A DNA stretch of 64,000 nucleotides from G963665815 sp942492065 (GCA_942492065.1 CALODV010000005.1:41306-105305); one strand, 5' to 3'. Shown: positions 25,201 to 33,374, numbered from the stretch's first letter. A program made the numbers and translations. Notes: generated from the sequence alone by a model not told the origin.

Positions 25201-25520
25201 GGGCAGGCTATTTTACAAGGAGCTTCACAGTCCGCATAGTGATCGGAAAGGAGCAGTTCCAAAGCCATTTTTCTTGCTTTATGCACTTGTTCCGTGTCAG
25301 TCTGGATTTCCATACCGTCATAGATTCTGGTTCCGCAGGCAGTAACAAATCCGCGAGCACCTTTAACTTCAACGGCACAGACCCAGCATGATCCGTAAGG
25401 ATTCAGTTCTTCATCGTGACATAATGTCGGGATTCTGACTCCATGTTCTTCAGCCAGTTCGAGAATAGTCTTTCCGGCTTCTGTTTTTATATCAATTCCA
25501 TTAAGTTTTACGTTTATCAT
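22209..25520 (-). CDS. NuoG-like large subunit with inserted GltD/NfnB-type flavin domain (electron-bifurcating complex, Stn-like)
   Basis: 1103 aa. N-terminal [2Fe-2S] ferredoxin domain (Cys34, 45, 48, 62), a cysteine-rich segment C-x3-C-x3-CP (98-107) plus Cys145/149/153 as in GltD/NfnB, then an FAD/NAD(P)-binding oxidoreductase (GGGPSG about 198; second Rossmann VAIVGGGNTAVDCA about 326; GGDFRRGPATAIEAIADGR). Next come two [4Fe-4S] motifs (CIKCGRCVRIC, CESCGKCITVCPVG) and a degenerate molybdopterin-oxidoreductase-like C-terminus without the cofactor cysteine. CCCC occurs at 1060-1063. No H-cluster cysteines, so not a hydrogenase. With the NuoF- and NuoE-like genes it resembles the Sporomusa-type Nfn (Stn) NADH/NADPH/ferredoxin transhydrogenase; assignment is inferred from domain layout. 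Confidence 0.85.
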   Translation of the reverse strand: MINVKLNGIDIKTEAGKTILELAEEHGVRIPTLCHDEELNPYGSCWVCAVEVKGARGFVTACGTRIYDGMEIQTDTEQVHKARKMALELLLSDHYADCEAPCKIACPDQVDIQSYIAFIANGQYHEAVKVIKERLPMPLSIGRVCPAFCEEECRRTIVDEPIAIRQLKRHAADFDLNDHWTYVPEKAEKKDKKVAIIGGGPSGLTCGFYLSNDGYDVTVFESAPKAGGWLRYGIPEYRLPKEILDMEIDLMCKNGMEIKTGVEIGKDIHLADLCKDYDAVYLAIGAQNAVPMRVKGGDLKGVILGVDFLRAHALGEKQDIGKKVAIVGGGNTAVDCARTSKRLGADVTIIYRRTRKEMPAEEFEVDASDEEGIKFYMLTNPTEFVGENGKLKKLVLEKMELGEPDASGRRRPVPTGETFEEEFDTVIPAISQIPEVTFLADEKNFVDGKPLPLTRWSTLETDENTMYSGMDNLFAGGDFRRGPATAIEAIADGRLASETIDRFLQGEEIEVNNWKFDSKKAKKLKEVAAEEYEHFEKIPRAKMPELEPEDRVTNFKEVETGFCDEEAIKEANRCLECGCQVNETCVLREYSTEYGIDFTRFIGDKNRHPIDTTHPFILRDANKCIKCGRCVRICSEVQGAGVLGYMYRGFTSIVAPEFGESLTKTTCESCGKCITVCPVGALTEKNVNYKMQPRTGGKVVQNSGISGLGASISVSVNTDSVTMIEPAIESGFNGRDLAFEDRFGWQIFENGEKLLKPEKNGKTISWEEAADTIKAKLKDAKSKKIYMSADVTNEEVVLMNAVAEKIGAKLESLSLLTDFSDGIDACPVKKYEEIAQAEVMVLVGEVAPLLRTKARQNQRKGARLIVVDAPDINFNNFADDQFATWGEFEKEELPAKTLFIYSRHSVDEKTAYEIWKKAANVCDFSDGSGIINSTEWANRKGLLRRGVEAVPAEKADFVILYGETPTDEQWKAIKNSGFVMQVNTHNSVDADMAVPQASYLEITGTAISDDCRLVSYSNPKKSPIMLNTINMFRNAGILEDAVNTEEYWAEQAKVLYHHQCCCCVNKPKLIDELEQVKEVSDQVIPVNLLKTEMIENLRKLTKE

Positions 25521-25529
25521 TTCGCTCTC

Positions 25530-27284
25530 CTAACCTTTAGTAATTGCGTTGAAACGGCAGGCATCAACACATGCACCACATTTAATACATTTTTCAGGGT
25601 CAATAACATGTACTTCTTTAACGTCGCCTGAGATAGCATCCACAGGACATTGTCTCTTACAAGCTGTACATCCGATACATTTTTCAGGGTCAATCTCATA
25701 TTTGATGAGTGCTGTACATGAACCGGCAGGACATTTCTTATCCTGAATATGCGCAATATATTCGTGTTTAAAGTATCTGAGGGTTGTCAGAACAGGATTA
25801 GGAGCTGTCTGACCGAGTCCGCAGAGTGATGTTTTAATAATCTGTTCGGATAATTCTTCGAGAAGATCGATATCTTCCATTTTTCCTTTACCTTCTGTGA
25901 TTCTGGTGAGAATCTCAAGCATTCTCTTTGTTCCCACACGACAGAAAGTACATTTACCGCATGATTCGTTCTGGGTAAAATTCAGGAAGAACTTGGCAAT
26001 GTCAACCATACATGTGGTTTCATCCATAACAACCATACCGCCGGAACCCATGATAGCACCGGTTTTGGTGATAGAATCGTAGTCCACGAGAGTATCGATC
26101 AGTTCTTTAGGAACACAACCGCCGGAAGGACCACCAAGCTGAACAGCCTTGAACGGACTATCTGAGACCATACCACCGCCCACATCGTAAATAACTTCAC
26201 GAAGCGGAGTACCCATAGGCACTTCGATAAGACCGGATCGTTTGATTTTTCCTGCGAGAGCAAATACTTTTGTACCCTTACTCTTTTCTGTTCCGAGAGC
26301 GGCGTATTTGTCGGCACCGTTGAGGATAATCCATGCAATATTAGCATAAGTTTCCACATTGTTGATATTGGTTGGTTTTCCCCAGAGACCAGATTGAGCA
26401 GGGAACGGAGGTCTTATTCTCGGCATACCTCTTTTACCTTCGATAGAAGCCATCAGAGCGGTTTCTTCACCACATACGAAAGCTCCCGCACCTTCTTTAA
26501 TGTGCAGATCAAAGTTAAAATCTGTTCCGAAAACGTTGTTACCGAGGAATCCTTTTTCTTCAGCATCAGCAATAGCTTTTTTGAGGTGTTTTATTGCCAA
26601 CGGGTATTCGGCACGGCAATAGATGTAACCTTCGTCAGCTCCCACAGCATAAGCACAGATTGCCATACCTTCGAGGATACTGTGAGGGTCACCTTCGAGA
26701 ACTGATCTGTCCATGAATGCACCAGGGTCACCTTCATCCGCGTTACAGACAACGTATTTCTTGTCACTTTTTTCGACATAAGCGAACTTCCATTTGAGTC
26801 CGGTAGAAAATCCTGCCCCACCGCGTCCACGCAGACCGGAGGTTTTTATTTCTTCAATAATTTCTTCTCTCGACATTTCTTTGAGAGCTTTTTCCAGACC
26901 TTTATATCCTTCTCTTTCGAGATAATCGTCTAAAGATTCAGGATCAATAATACCTGTGTTTCTCAGCACGATTCTGTTTTGTTTTCCAATTGTTTCTGTC
27001 TCAGGTGCTTCCCATTTTTTAACTGATTCCAGATCAGCTTTCAGGAGTGCATCAAGAAGTTCCGGAACAACCTCAGCTTCAACGTTACCATAGGTCTTGG
27101 CAAAGCTTCCGTTTTCCGCTTCTACGAGTGGTTCCCAGGAACACATTCCGATACATGCTGTTTTTTCAATATTTATATCTAAATTCTTATCATCTTTGTA
27201 TTGCTTTATCGCCTGATATACTGCATCTGCTCCTGCAGCAATACCACAGCTTCCCAAGCCGATCTTAATATTTAACTGACTCAA
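25530..27284 (-). CDS. NuoF/HydB-like flavoprotein subunit
   Basis: 584 aa. N-terminal thioredoxin-like [2Fe-2S] domain (Cys13, then CIGMC near 44-48), NADH/FMN-binding NuoF core (RGRGGAGFSTGLKW near 150; GEETALMASIEGKRGMPR), the N3-type [4Fe-4S] motif CGKCTFCRVG, and a C-terminal two-cluster ferredoxin (CIGCTACKRQCPVDAI, CIKCGACVDACRFNAI). This is the architecture of HydB/NfnS-like subunits in bifurcating complexes, not of respiratory NuoF, which lacks the ferredoxin tail. It lies between the NuoE-like gene (20 nt upstream) and the large subunit (9 nt downstream). It would carry the FMN where NADH is oxidised or NAD reduced. Confidence 0.93.
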   Translation of the reverse strand: MSQLNIKIGLGSCGIAAGADAVYQAIKQYKDDKNLDINIEKTACIGMCSWEPLVEAENGSFAKTYGNVEAEVVPELLDALLKADLESVKKWEAPETETIGKQNRIVLRNTGIIDPESLDDYLEREGYKGLEKALKEMSREEIIEEIKTSGLRGRGGAGFSTGLKWKFAYVEKSDKKYVVCNADEGDPGAFMDRSVLEGDPHSILEGMAICAYAVGADEGYIYCRAEYPLAIKHLKKAIADAEEKGFLGNNVFGTDFNFDLHIKEGAGAFVCGEETALMASIEGKRGMPRIRPPFPAQSGLWGKPTNINNVETYANIAWIILNGADKYAALGTEKSKGTKVFALAGKIKRSGLIEVPMGTPLREVIYDVGGGMVSDSPFKAVQLGGPSGGCVPKELIDTLVDYDSITKTGAIMGSGGMVVMDETTCMVDIAKFFLNFTQNESCGKCTFCRVGTKRMLEILTRITEGKGKMEDIDLLEELSEQIIKTSLCGLGQTAPNPVLTTLRYFKHEYIAHIQDKKCPAGSCTALIKYEIDPEKCIGCTACKRQCPVDAISGDVKEVHVIDPEKCIKCGACVDACRFNAITKG

Positions 27285-27304
27285 AGTATCCTCCTTAATT
27301 TTGA

Positions 27305-27766
27305 TTAGTCATACTTCTTAAGTACATCAGCAACAGCATCAGTAGTGAGTTTTCCGTGAGTTGTGGAATCTACCATAATAACAGGAGCCAGGCTGCAGCA
27401 GCCAAGGCAGGCAACTTCCATTACTGTGAACAATCCGTCTTGAGTTGTGTCTTCGCTTCCGGTAAGCTTGAGCTCAGTTCGGATACGGTCAAGAAGCGGA
27501 TTTGCTCCCGACACATGACATGCCGTTCCTTTGCATACCCTAATAACATGCTTACCCTGAGGACGCAGTCTGAACATGGTGTAGAATGTGGCAACACCAT
27601 AAATCTGCGCTAGATTCACTTTTGTTTGATGAGATACGTATCTCATCGATTCTTTAGACAGATATCCTTCCAATTGCTGGACTTCCTGAAGCAGAGGAAT
27701 CAAACTTCCTTTTTTTCCGGAATATTTACTTATTATAGAATCAAGTTCCGGTCTGTTTTGAATCAT
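27305..27766 (-). CDS. NuoE/HydC-like [2Fe-2S] subunit
   Basis: 153 aa, the usual length of NuoE-like proteins. The N-terminal helical part (LIPLLQEVQQLEGYL ... IYGVATFYTMFRL) precedes a thioredoxin-like domain with cluster ligands in VCKGTACHVSGA (Cys78, Cys83) and ACLGCCSLAP (Cys120, Cys124). First gene of the three-gene flavin complex operon; it relays electrons next to the NuoF-like FMN. Confidence 0.95.
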   Translation of the reverse strand: MIQNRPELDSIISKYSGKKGSLIPLLQEVQQLEGYLSKESMRYVSHQTKVNLAQIYGVATFYTMFRLRPQGKHVIRVCKGTACHVSGANPLLDRIRTELKLTGSEDTTQDGLFTVMEVACLGCCSLAPVIMVDSTTHGKLTTDAVADVLKKYD

Positions 27767-28122
27767 GTGTCAGTCTCTCCTTACGTTTATTTCTTTATCT
27801 TAGCTTGGTGGGCATTTAAAGACTTTTTATGTTTATTAAACTGGTAAGATTCGATAGTTTTAAATCATTTCGTCAAATCTTTTTTCTTGGATTTTATTTC
27901 ATTATGCAAATTGTATGTATGACTAATCGTACTAACTGCTAAAATGTTTACAGATAGAGAGTTTGTGAGGTAAGACTAACAAAATCCCCTCATAGATCTA
28001 ATGCCTTTGTCATACTCTTCCATTGTTGTAGAATTTAGTGTGTTGTTAGACACTTCGCATCCATCGAGATTGGATGAATGGATTTCTATAGCGAAAAAGT
28101 TAAGGATTAAGGTTCATCTTCT
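27767..28122. other. Intergenic region with no recognisable feature
   Basis: Must hold the promoter of the NuoEFG-like operon and the 3' end of the DUF3307 gene. A small hairpin CATCCA/TGGATG (28058-28076) is present. No ORF, RNA or repeat matching others in the window was seen. Confidence 0.5.
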
Positions 28123-28845
28123 CTAATACAACGCAAAATAAACCAGCAATACAGAGATCATACTGAACAGGGTTCCCAGCATATAGTACTCAGTAAAAGG
28201 TCTGTTATCTGTAAACTCATCAAAGCGGATGATTGTTTTTGCTGTAAATATCAAACCGACTGCTGTATACTGATTGTTTATCAAGAATATAAGTACCAGA
28301 AGCCTCTCCAGATTACCGATCAACTTGCCTACTTCTTTAGAATTACCATTATTCTCCTGTTGTGAATATGGATTTTCGTGACTAAAGAACTTTATGAACA
28401 CAGTATTAATCGGACGGAATATGATCATAACAACAACTGCAATTCGTATGTGTTTAAACAAAAAGATATGGTTAAAGAAATCATGTTTGATAATCAATTC
28501 ATTATATTCAGCTCCCTCAAAAATCCTACTCAAAATCAATATACAAACAGTTAAACTAAGCTGTTCAAGGACAAAGTACTTTTTCGTTGTATTCTCTCCA
28601 GATTGTACTTTTTTAATGATGAGATTCATCAAGTTCAAAGCTGATAGAATAAACAGCCCCCAAAAGACTGCTTTTGTACTGAATACCAGAAAAATCACAA
28701 TAGCTGATACAAGCATTCTTCCTGTTAACTTCATGTAAGATATTCGATTTTCAGATGAAAGTTCTCTATATCCCTTTTCCAGATAATAGCCTGTCAGAAC
28801 ATAGTAAAATAACAAAATAATCATTAAATCATAGTTCATTTTCAC
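28123..28845 (-). CDS. DUF3307 membrane protein
   Basis: 240 aa with about six hydrophobic segments. The C-terminal signature GKLIGNLERLLVLIFLIN followed by AVGLIFTAKTIIRFDEF and FTEYYMLGTLFSM matches the DUF3307 family. Its start overlaps the satD-like gene by 17 nt, and SatD-DUF3307 pairs are a recurrent arrangement. Role unknown; the pair is likely regulator plus membrane effector. Confidence 0.82.
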   Translation of the reverse strand: MKMNYDLMIILLFYYVLTGYYLEKGYRELSSENRISYMKLTGRMLVSAIVIFLVFSTKAVFWGLFILSALNLMNLIIKKVQSGENTTKKYFVLEQLSLTVCILILSRIFEGAEYNELIIKHDFFNHIFLFKHIRIAVVVMIIFRPINTVFIKFFSHENPYSQQENNGNSKEVGKLIGNLERLLVLIFLINNQYTAVGLIFTAKTIIRFDEFTDNRPFTEYYMLGTLFSMISVLLVYFALY

Positions 28846-29506
28846 ACCCCTTAAGATATATCATTGTTTCCTTAAATACCTCTTTATGTTGTTTATATTT
28901 GTAATAATCTGAGAAAGATAATCTCCTTTGCAGGCTGGACTGATTTATTTTCAGCATTTCAGCAGCTTCATTCTGATTACGGGCATTGAACTCCATAATT
29001 TTTACGGCCTCTCTTTGCTTTTCAGTCCAATTGCTCTCAATCGATGATATAGCAATCAGGATTGAATTAAGCAGATTATTCAGGATTTCTATATCCTTTC
29101 TTTGGGAATCAACTTTGATCATAATATTGCTGTATGCCGATTTATTCGAATAAGACAGCTGCTTTATCCCCATCAGTGATTCTCTTGCCATGTAATAAGC
29201 TGGACCGTCCGCGCCGATAGCCATTTCCGGGTTAATCCCTGTGGATATTTCTCCTATACCAATCCCAACCCTAAGCTTCACAGGATGAAGTGCAAATTGT
29301 ATCTCACTCATAATATCAAGTATTCTGCTGCCATCTCTAAGCAACCCCTGAAACTCATCACCGATTGTGATAAGGAACTTAGCTGCTATCACAGATTCAT
29401 ATTTAGTGTTGATTCTCTTCAATTCTTTATCCAGAGCAGCCTGAACAGCTTTTCTGTCATCCAGATTCCGTGATTTAACAATATCCGATATTATAGCGTA
29501 ATACAT
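28829..29506 (-). CDS. SatD-family protein with C-terminal HTH
   Basis: 225 aa from the chosen start. The N-terminus YYAIISDIVKSRNL and FLITIGDEFQGLL, then VGIGIGEISTGI and GADGPAYYMARE, are characteristic of the SatD family (PF16264), a nucleotidyl-cyclase-like fold. The C-terminal NQNEAAEMLKINQSSLQRRL reads as a helix-turn-helix, suggesting DNA binding. A frame extension of eight codons begins inside a TATGCAT repeat without RBS, while ATG at 29506 has AAAGAGGTGG just upstream, so the shorter start is used. Upstream repeats (29524-29576) may be its operator. Confidence 0.82.
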   Translation of the reverse strand: MYYAIISDIVKSRNLDDRKAVQAALDKELKRINTKYESVIAAKFLITIGDEFQGLLRDGSRILDIMSEIQFALHPVKLRVGIGIGEISTGINPEMAIGADGPAYYMARESLMGIKQLSYSNKSAYSNIMIKVDSQRKDIEILNNLLNSILIAISSIESNWTEKQREAVKIMEFNARNQNEAAEMLKINQSSLQRRLSFSDYYKYKQHKEVFKETMIYLKGCENEL

Positions 29507-29523
29507 GAGCCACCTCTTTAGAT

Positions 29524-29576
29524 TATGCATATTATTATTTTATGTATTTTTTTATGCATAATATATATTTATGTAT
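29524..29576 (-). promoter_or_regulatory. Four TATGYAT repeats, candidate SatD operator
   Basis: TATGCAT (29524), TATGTAT (29541), TATGCAT (29553) and TATGTAT (29570) occur with symmetric spacing 17-12-17 directly upstream of the satD-like start, in an AT-rich promoter region. The adjacent gene encodes an HTH, so autoregulation is plausible. Confidence 0.5.
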
Positions 29577-29684
29577 AATATCTTACATTAATTGTCAAGA
29601 AGAAAATATTTGATTGGAAAGGATTAGAAAGTTGCTAGAGTAAAGATGCTTTGTTTTGAGTAATTCAAAACTCTAATGTGTAGA

Positions 29685-30179
29685 TCATGTCAAGACCACC
29701 ATTGCGGTTTCTCTGGATGTATTTCTTCGAAAACATCTACGGGTCTGCTTCGCTGACCATGCGCAAAGGCTTTTCCCTGTTACCTTCGCAATGGTTGCAA
29801 ACCTTGCGAATGGTGATTCCAATAAATCAAAACAACATAATGAATCCGTTAGTATTTTCCTTTCCAGAAAGTCTTTAACACTCCCAAAATGCTCTATATA
29901 GAAATCTTTGTTTATAAATGAATCATTCAACAAGTAATTTATAGATGAATACTGCAATTGCTTTTCAGTTTCAGGATTTTCATGTATATAGTCAATTATC
30001 TTTAATAAATAATCTACGTTATCAATTAGTCTGGATTTCACTCTACCTTCGAGTAAAGTGCCAGATCTGCAATGTCGTTTGTTAAAATACTGCGAATAGC
30101 TATTGAAAATCCACTTTAAACAGTATGATAGAGGTTTGCCTTCTGTCTGTTTCACAAGAAAATGATAATTAACACGTCA
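29685..30179 (-). pseudogene. REP-associated tyrosine transposase (RAYT), 5'-truncated remnant
   Basis: On the minus strand the frame opens after a stop at 30177-30179 and reads RVNYHFLVKQTEGKPLSY, i.e. the second half of the HUH region (NHYHFLV in intact relatives), then LKWIFNSYSQYFNKRH, GTLLEGRVKSRLI and the tyrosine-bearing YLLKIIDYIHENPE. These are core motifs of the Y1 transposase/RAYT family. The first about 60-70 residues, including the upstream catalytic environment, are missing, cut off by REP sequence. The last about 45 codons run through REP-type sequence. A GTG at 30155 could start translation but the product would be inactive. REP hairpin pairs flank it on both sides, as in a REPtron. 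Confidence 0.85.
29782..29814. repeat. REP hairpin pair, downstream side of RAYT remnant
   Basis: Units ACCTTCGCAATGGT (29782-29795) and ACCTTGCGAATGGT (29801-29814) lie head to tail and fold together through TTCGCAA/TTGCGAA with single-base bulges. They lie inside the 3' end of the transposase frame. A further half-unit (CCACCATTGCGG, preceded by TGTCAAGA) is at 29688-29707. Confidence 0.75.
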
Positions 30180-30184
30180 AGTCC

Positions 30185-30218
30185 ACCATTGCGAAGGTCC
30201 AGAGACCATTCGCAAGGT
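30185..30218. repeat. REP hairpin pair, upstream side of RAYT remnant
   Basis: ACCATTGCGAAGGT (30185-30198), CCAGAG, ACCATTCGCAAGGT (30205-30218): the same two units as at 29782-29814 in reverse orientation. Together the pairs bracket the transposase fragment in inverted orientation and lie 9 nt from the mnmA stop, where they could also act as a 3' hairpin. Confidence 0.8.
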
Positions 30219-30226
30219 TATAACTT

Positions 30227-31276
30227 CTATCCTATCACACCACCACCAATAAGTCTGTCATCACGGTAGAACACTGCGGATTGCCCGGGTGTTATTGCAC
30301 TTACGGGATTAACCAGCTTCACATCCAGTCTGCCGGTTTCCGCATCATAACTCAGGGATTCCACTTCTACTGCACGGCTGTTATAGCGAATCTGCACCAT
30401 CAGGTCTTCTGCTCTGAACTCAGTATCAAACCAGTTTACAGTATGAGCAGAGAATGTATCGTCCATCAGCAGATCACGGTTTTCCGTAACCCACACAGTG
30501 TTTGTCTCAGCATCCAGCTTGTACACGTACAGCGGAGCTCTCCAGGCTATATCAAGCCCTTTGCGCTGACCTATTGTATACAGGATTATCCCGTTGTGTC
30601 GTCCCAGCACCTCTCCGGTATCGAGTTTTATGTCACCGGCTATAAATTCTACTCTATCCCTCAAAAAGTCTTTGTAATGCCCTTTAATAAAGCAGTTATC
30701 CTGGCTTTCCTTGTTTTTGCTTATGTGCAGACTGTTTTCTTCTGCCAGATCTCGGACAAACTCCTTGTCTACGGATTCCAGCGGGAAAATCAGCCTACTG
30801 AGCTGTTCAGGAGAAAGCCTCCAGAGCATATAACTCTGGTCTTTACGTTTATGATCACTGCGTTCTATATAGATTCTATCGTTGTCATTAATCAATTTTG
30901 CATAGTGTCCGGTAGCCATTTTATCATATCCGGCTTTTACAACCGCATCCATAAACAGCCCGAACTTGATTGTCGGATTGCACAAAGCACATGTATTAGG
31001 GGTTCTGGCACATTTGTATTCTTCAATAAAGTTACCCACAACAATCTGTTCGAACTCTTTCTCAAGATGCACAACATGGTGCTCAATTCCGAGAGTCTCA
31101 CAAACTCTTGCGGCATCTTCCACCGCCTTGACAGAGCCCTCATGCTCTCCAAAACCGTATGCTTCATTGTCAAACTGCTGCATGGTAAAACCGGCAACCT
31201 CATGTCCTTGTTCCATCAGCATAATTGCTGCTGCAGAACTGTCCAGTCCACCGCTCATTGCAATCCCGATTTTCAT
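30227..31276 (-). CDS. mnmA: tRNA-specific 2-thiouridylase MnmA
   Basis: 349 aa. PP-loop SGGLDSS (8-14), catalytic cysteines in NTCALCN (Cys96/Cys99 region) and SQDNCFI (Cys195), TGHYAKL, KDQSYMLWRLS and the C-terminal beta-barrel (ALTPGQSAVFY-like AITPGQSAVFYRDDRLIGGGVI) define MnmA, which thiolates U34 of tRNA-Lys, Glu and Gln in the cytoplasm using persulfide sulfur and ATP. It ends the EF-G - STAS - regulator - prmC - murA - mnmA run, 9 nt after murA. Confidence 0.97.
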   Translation of the reverse strand: MKIGIAMSGGLDSSAAAIMLMEQGHEVAGFTMQQFDNEAYGFGEHEGSVKAVEDAARVCETLGIEHHVVHLEKEFEQIVVGNFIEEYKCARTPNTCALCNPTIKFGLFMDAVVKAGYDKMATGHYAKLINDNDRIYIERSDHKRKDQSYMLWRLSPEQLSRLIFPLESVDKEFVRDLAEENSLHISKNKESQDNCFIKGHYKDFLRDRVEFIAGDIKLDTGEVLGRHNGIILYTIGQRKGLDIAWRAPLYVYKLDAETNTVWVTENRDLLMDDTFSAHTVNWFDTEFRAEDLMVQIRYNSRAVEVESLSYDAETGRLDVKLVNPVSAITPGQSAVFYRDDRLIGGGVIG

Positions 31277-31285
31277 TGTATTCTC

Positions 31286-32539
31286 CTATGCGTGGATTCT
31301 GCGGATGTCAGCTCCAAGCTGTTTCAATTTGGCATCAATCTTCTCGTACCCTCTGTCGATATGATAGATTCTGGATACGTTTGTTGTGCCTGAAGCAGCA
31401 AGTCCGGCAATAACCAGAGCTGCACTTGCTCTCAGATCAGAGGCCATAACTTCTGCCCCGCTCAGTTCCTTAACACCTTTTACAATTGCAGTATTGTTAT
31501 CGAGGCGTATATCCGCACCAAGTCTTGCCAGTTCGGCAACATGCTTGAATCTGTCAGGATAGATCTGTTCTTCAATCGAGCAGAAACCATCAGCTAGAGC
31601 CATAACAGCCATGAACTGAGCCTGCAGATCTGTGGGGAAACCAGGATATGGCAGAGTAGTTATATCCGATGCATTAAATTTATCTGTTCCGTGAATTGTC
31701 ACTTCCGTATCAGTGTAGTCCAGTTTGAAACCGCACTGTTCAAAAGCTGTTATAAGAGACATAATGTGTTCTGTCAGGCAGTTTGTCACAGTCACTGTTC
31801 CGTTTGTGATTGCACCTGCAGCCAGGAATGTACCTGCTTCGATTCTGTCAGGGATAACTGCGAATTCAACAGGCTTAAGTTCTTCCACACCGTTGATTAC
31901 AAGTCTGGTTGTCCCGATTCCTTCTATATCCGCCCCCATTGCCTGCAGGAATGCTACCAGATTATCGATTTCCGGTTCCATTGCAGCATTTTCAATGATT
32001 GTCTGTCCTTCTGCCAGCACTGCAGCCATCAGCGTATTTCCGGTTGCACCAACAGATGACTTCTTGAAGAAAATTCTGGCTCCCTTAAGGCGTTCAGTTC
32101 TGGCGTATATGTAACCATGGGATATCTCTATACTTGCATCAAGCTGTTTCATAGCTTCAATATGCAGATCGATTGGTCTTGGACCGAATGCGCATCCACC
32201 GGGGAATGAGACATCCGCCTTTCCAAATCTTGCGAGAAGAGGTCCCAGTACATATATAGAAGCTCTCATTTTCTTTACAAGCTCGTAAGGTGCTTCGTAG
32301 AAACTGCAGTGAGCTGCATCTATCTCCATAGTGTTTCCATCCAGATCAACACGGGCTCCAATAACTCTTAACAGGTGAGCCATCATTTTAACATCGCTGA
32401 TATGCGGTACATTTCTGAGAACAGTCTTTCCCTTAGCAAGAAGAGAAGCTGCCATAAGAGGAAGTGCTGCGTTCTTGGCACCGCTGATTTCCACGCTGCC
32501 GTTAAGCTTGTTTCCGCCTTTTATAATAAAACTATCCAT
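31286..32539 (-). CDS. murA: UDP-N-acetylglucosamine 1-carboxyvinyltransferase MurA
   Basis: 417 aa, standard length. N-terminal GGNKLNGSVEISGAKNAALP with the conserved Lys22/Asn23, and the PEP-reactive Cys116 in FPGGCAFGPRPIDLH, the fosfomycin target. Six repeats of the EPSP-synthase inside-out barrel. It performs the first committed step of peptidoglycan synthesis. Overlaps the prmC stop by 8 nt. Confidence 0.97.
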   Translation of the reverse strand: MDSFIIKGGNKLNGSVEISGAKNAALPLMAASLLAKGKTVLRNVPHISDVKMMAHLLRVIGARVDLDGNTMEIDAAHCSFYEAPYELVKKMRASIYVLGPLLARFGKADVSFPGGCAFGPRPIDLHIEAMKQLDASIEISHGYIYARTERLKGARIFFKKSSVGATGNTLMAAVLAEGQTIIENAAMEPEIDNLVAFLQAMGADIEGIGTTRLVINGVEELKPVEFAVIPDRIEAGTFLAAGAITNGTVTVTNCLTEHIMSLITAFEQCGFKLDYTDTEVTIHGTDKFNASDITTLPYPGFPTDLQAQFMAVMALADGFCSIEEQIYPDRFKHVAELARLGADIRLDNNTAIVKGVKELSGAEVMASDLRASAALVIAGLAASGTTNVSRIYHIDRGYEKIDAKLKQLGADIRRIHA

Positions 32540-33374
32540 TATTTTCCTCCAGTACTAACACTCTGTCAAAGTCATTGAAATCTTTACGGCATAATACCGC
32601 TTTAAAGTTGTATTGTTCGGCATACTCAATAATTCTGTCAAATTGATTATATCCTGTTTCGAAATAGAGTCTGCCATGCGGCTTCAGATAATGACTGCTT
32701 TCACGAATTATCTTTTTATAGAAGTACAACCCGTCGTCATCTGCTAGCAAAGCAATCTGAGGTTCCTTCATCACTTCCGGCGAAACCTGCCTATATTCTT
32801 CTTCAGGAATGTAAGGTGGGTTTGCCGCAATTATGTCGAATTTGCCTGAAATATTACCAAATAAATCCGATTGAACAAAAGTTATGTTACACCCGTTGAG
32901 TTCTGAGTTTGCTTTTGCTGTTTCCATGGCTTTGTGTGAAATATCACTTGCCTGAACTGAGTTAAAGTTTCCGTTACTATGCAACGCTATGGCAATAGCA
33001 CCTGAACCGGTACACAACTCCAGCACATCTGCATTCCCATATTTGTCATTGAGAATGCTTTCCACCAGTAGTTCTGTTTCCGGTCTGGGGATAAGTACAC
33101 CTGAGTTAACCTTGATTCTGCATCCATAGAACTCGGTCTCCCCCAGCAGATACTGCAGAGGTTCCCGATTTGCCCTTCTTACTACAAGTTTCTTGATTTC
33201 TGTTCGTTCTTCCAGACTCAGTATCCGCTCAAATTGAAGATACACATCCAGTCTTGGAATTTCCAGAACATGACCAATGATATACTCAGCATTCACCTTT
33301 GCTGAGGGTATCTCTTTTGTTTTGAAAAATTCTACCGTCCAATTAAGGACTCTTAATACAGTCCAGAGTTCCAC
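32532..33374 (-). CDS. prmC: Release factor glutamine methyltransferase PrmC
   Basis: 280 aa. N-terminal helical domain, YLLGETEFYG and VLIPRPETELLVE, SAM motif VLELCTGSGAIAIAL, and the catalytic NPPY in IIAANPPYIPEEEY. Methylates the Gln of the GGQ motif of RF1/RF2. Usually next to prfA; here it follows the response-regulator gene with a one-base overlap and overlaps murA by 8 nt, so all are translationally coupled. Confidence 0.95.
   Translation of the reverse strand: MELWTVLRVLNWTVEFFKTKEIPSAKVNAEYIIGHVLEIPRLDVYLQFERILSLEERTEIKKLVVRRANREPLQYLLGETEFYGCRIKVNSGVLIPRPETELLVESILNDKYGNADVLELCTGSGAIAIALHSNGNFNSVQASDISHKAMETAKANSELNGCNITFVQSDLFGNISGKFDIIAANPPYIPEEEYRQVSPEVMKEPQIALLADDDGLYFYKKIIRESSHYLKPHGRLYFETGYNQFDRIIEYAEQYNFKAVLCRKDFNDFDRVLVLEENNG

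Noticed and set aside
22209..25520. [FeFe]-hydrogenase HydA
   Set aside because: The neighbouring HydB/HydC-like genes suggest it, but the H-cluster motifs are absent and a GltD/NfnB flavin domain is present instead.
30281..31393. 370-codon open frame on the plus strand
   Set aside because: It lies antisense to mnmA and murA, has no RBS or recognisable domain, and its composition reflects the opposite strand.
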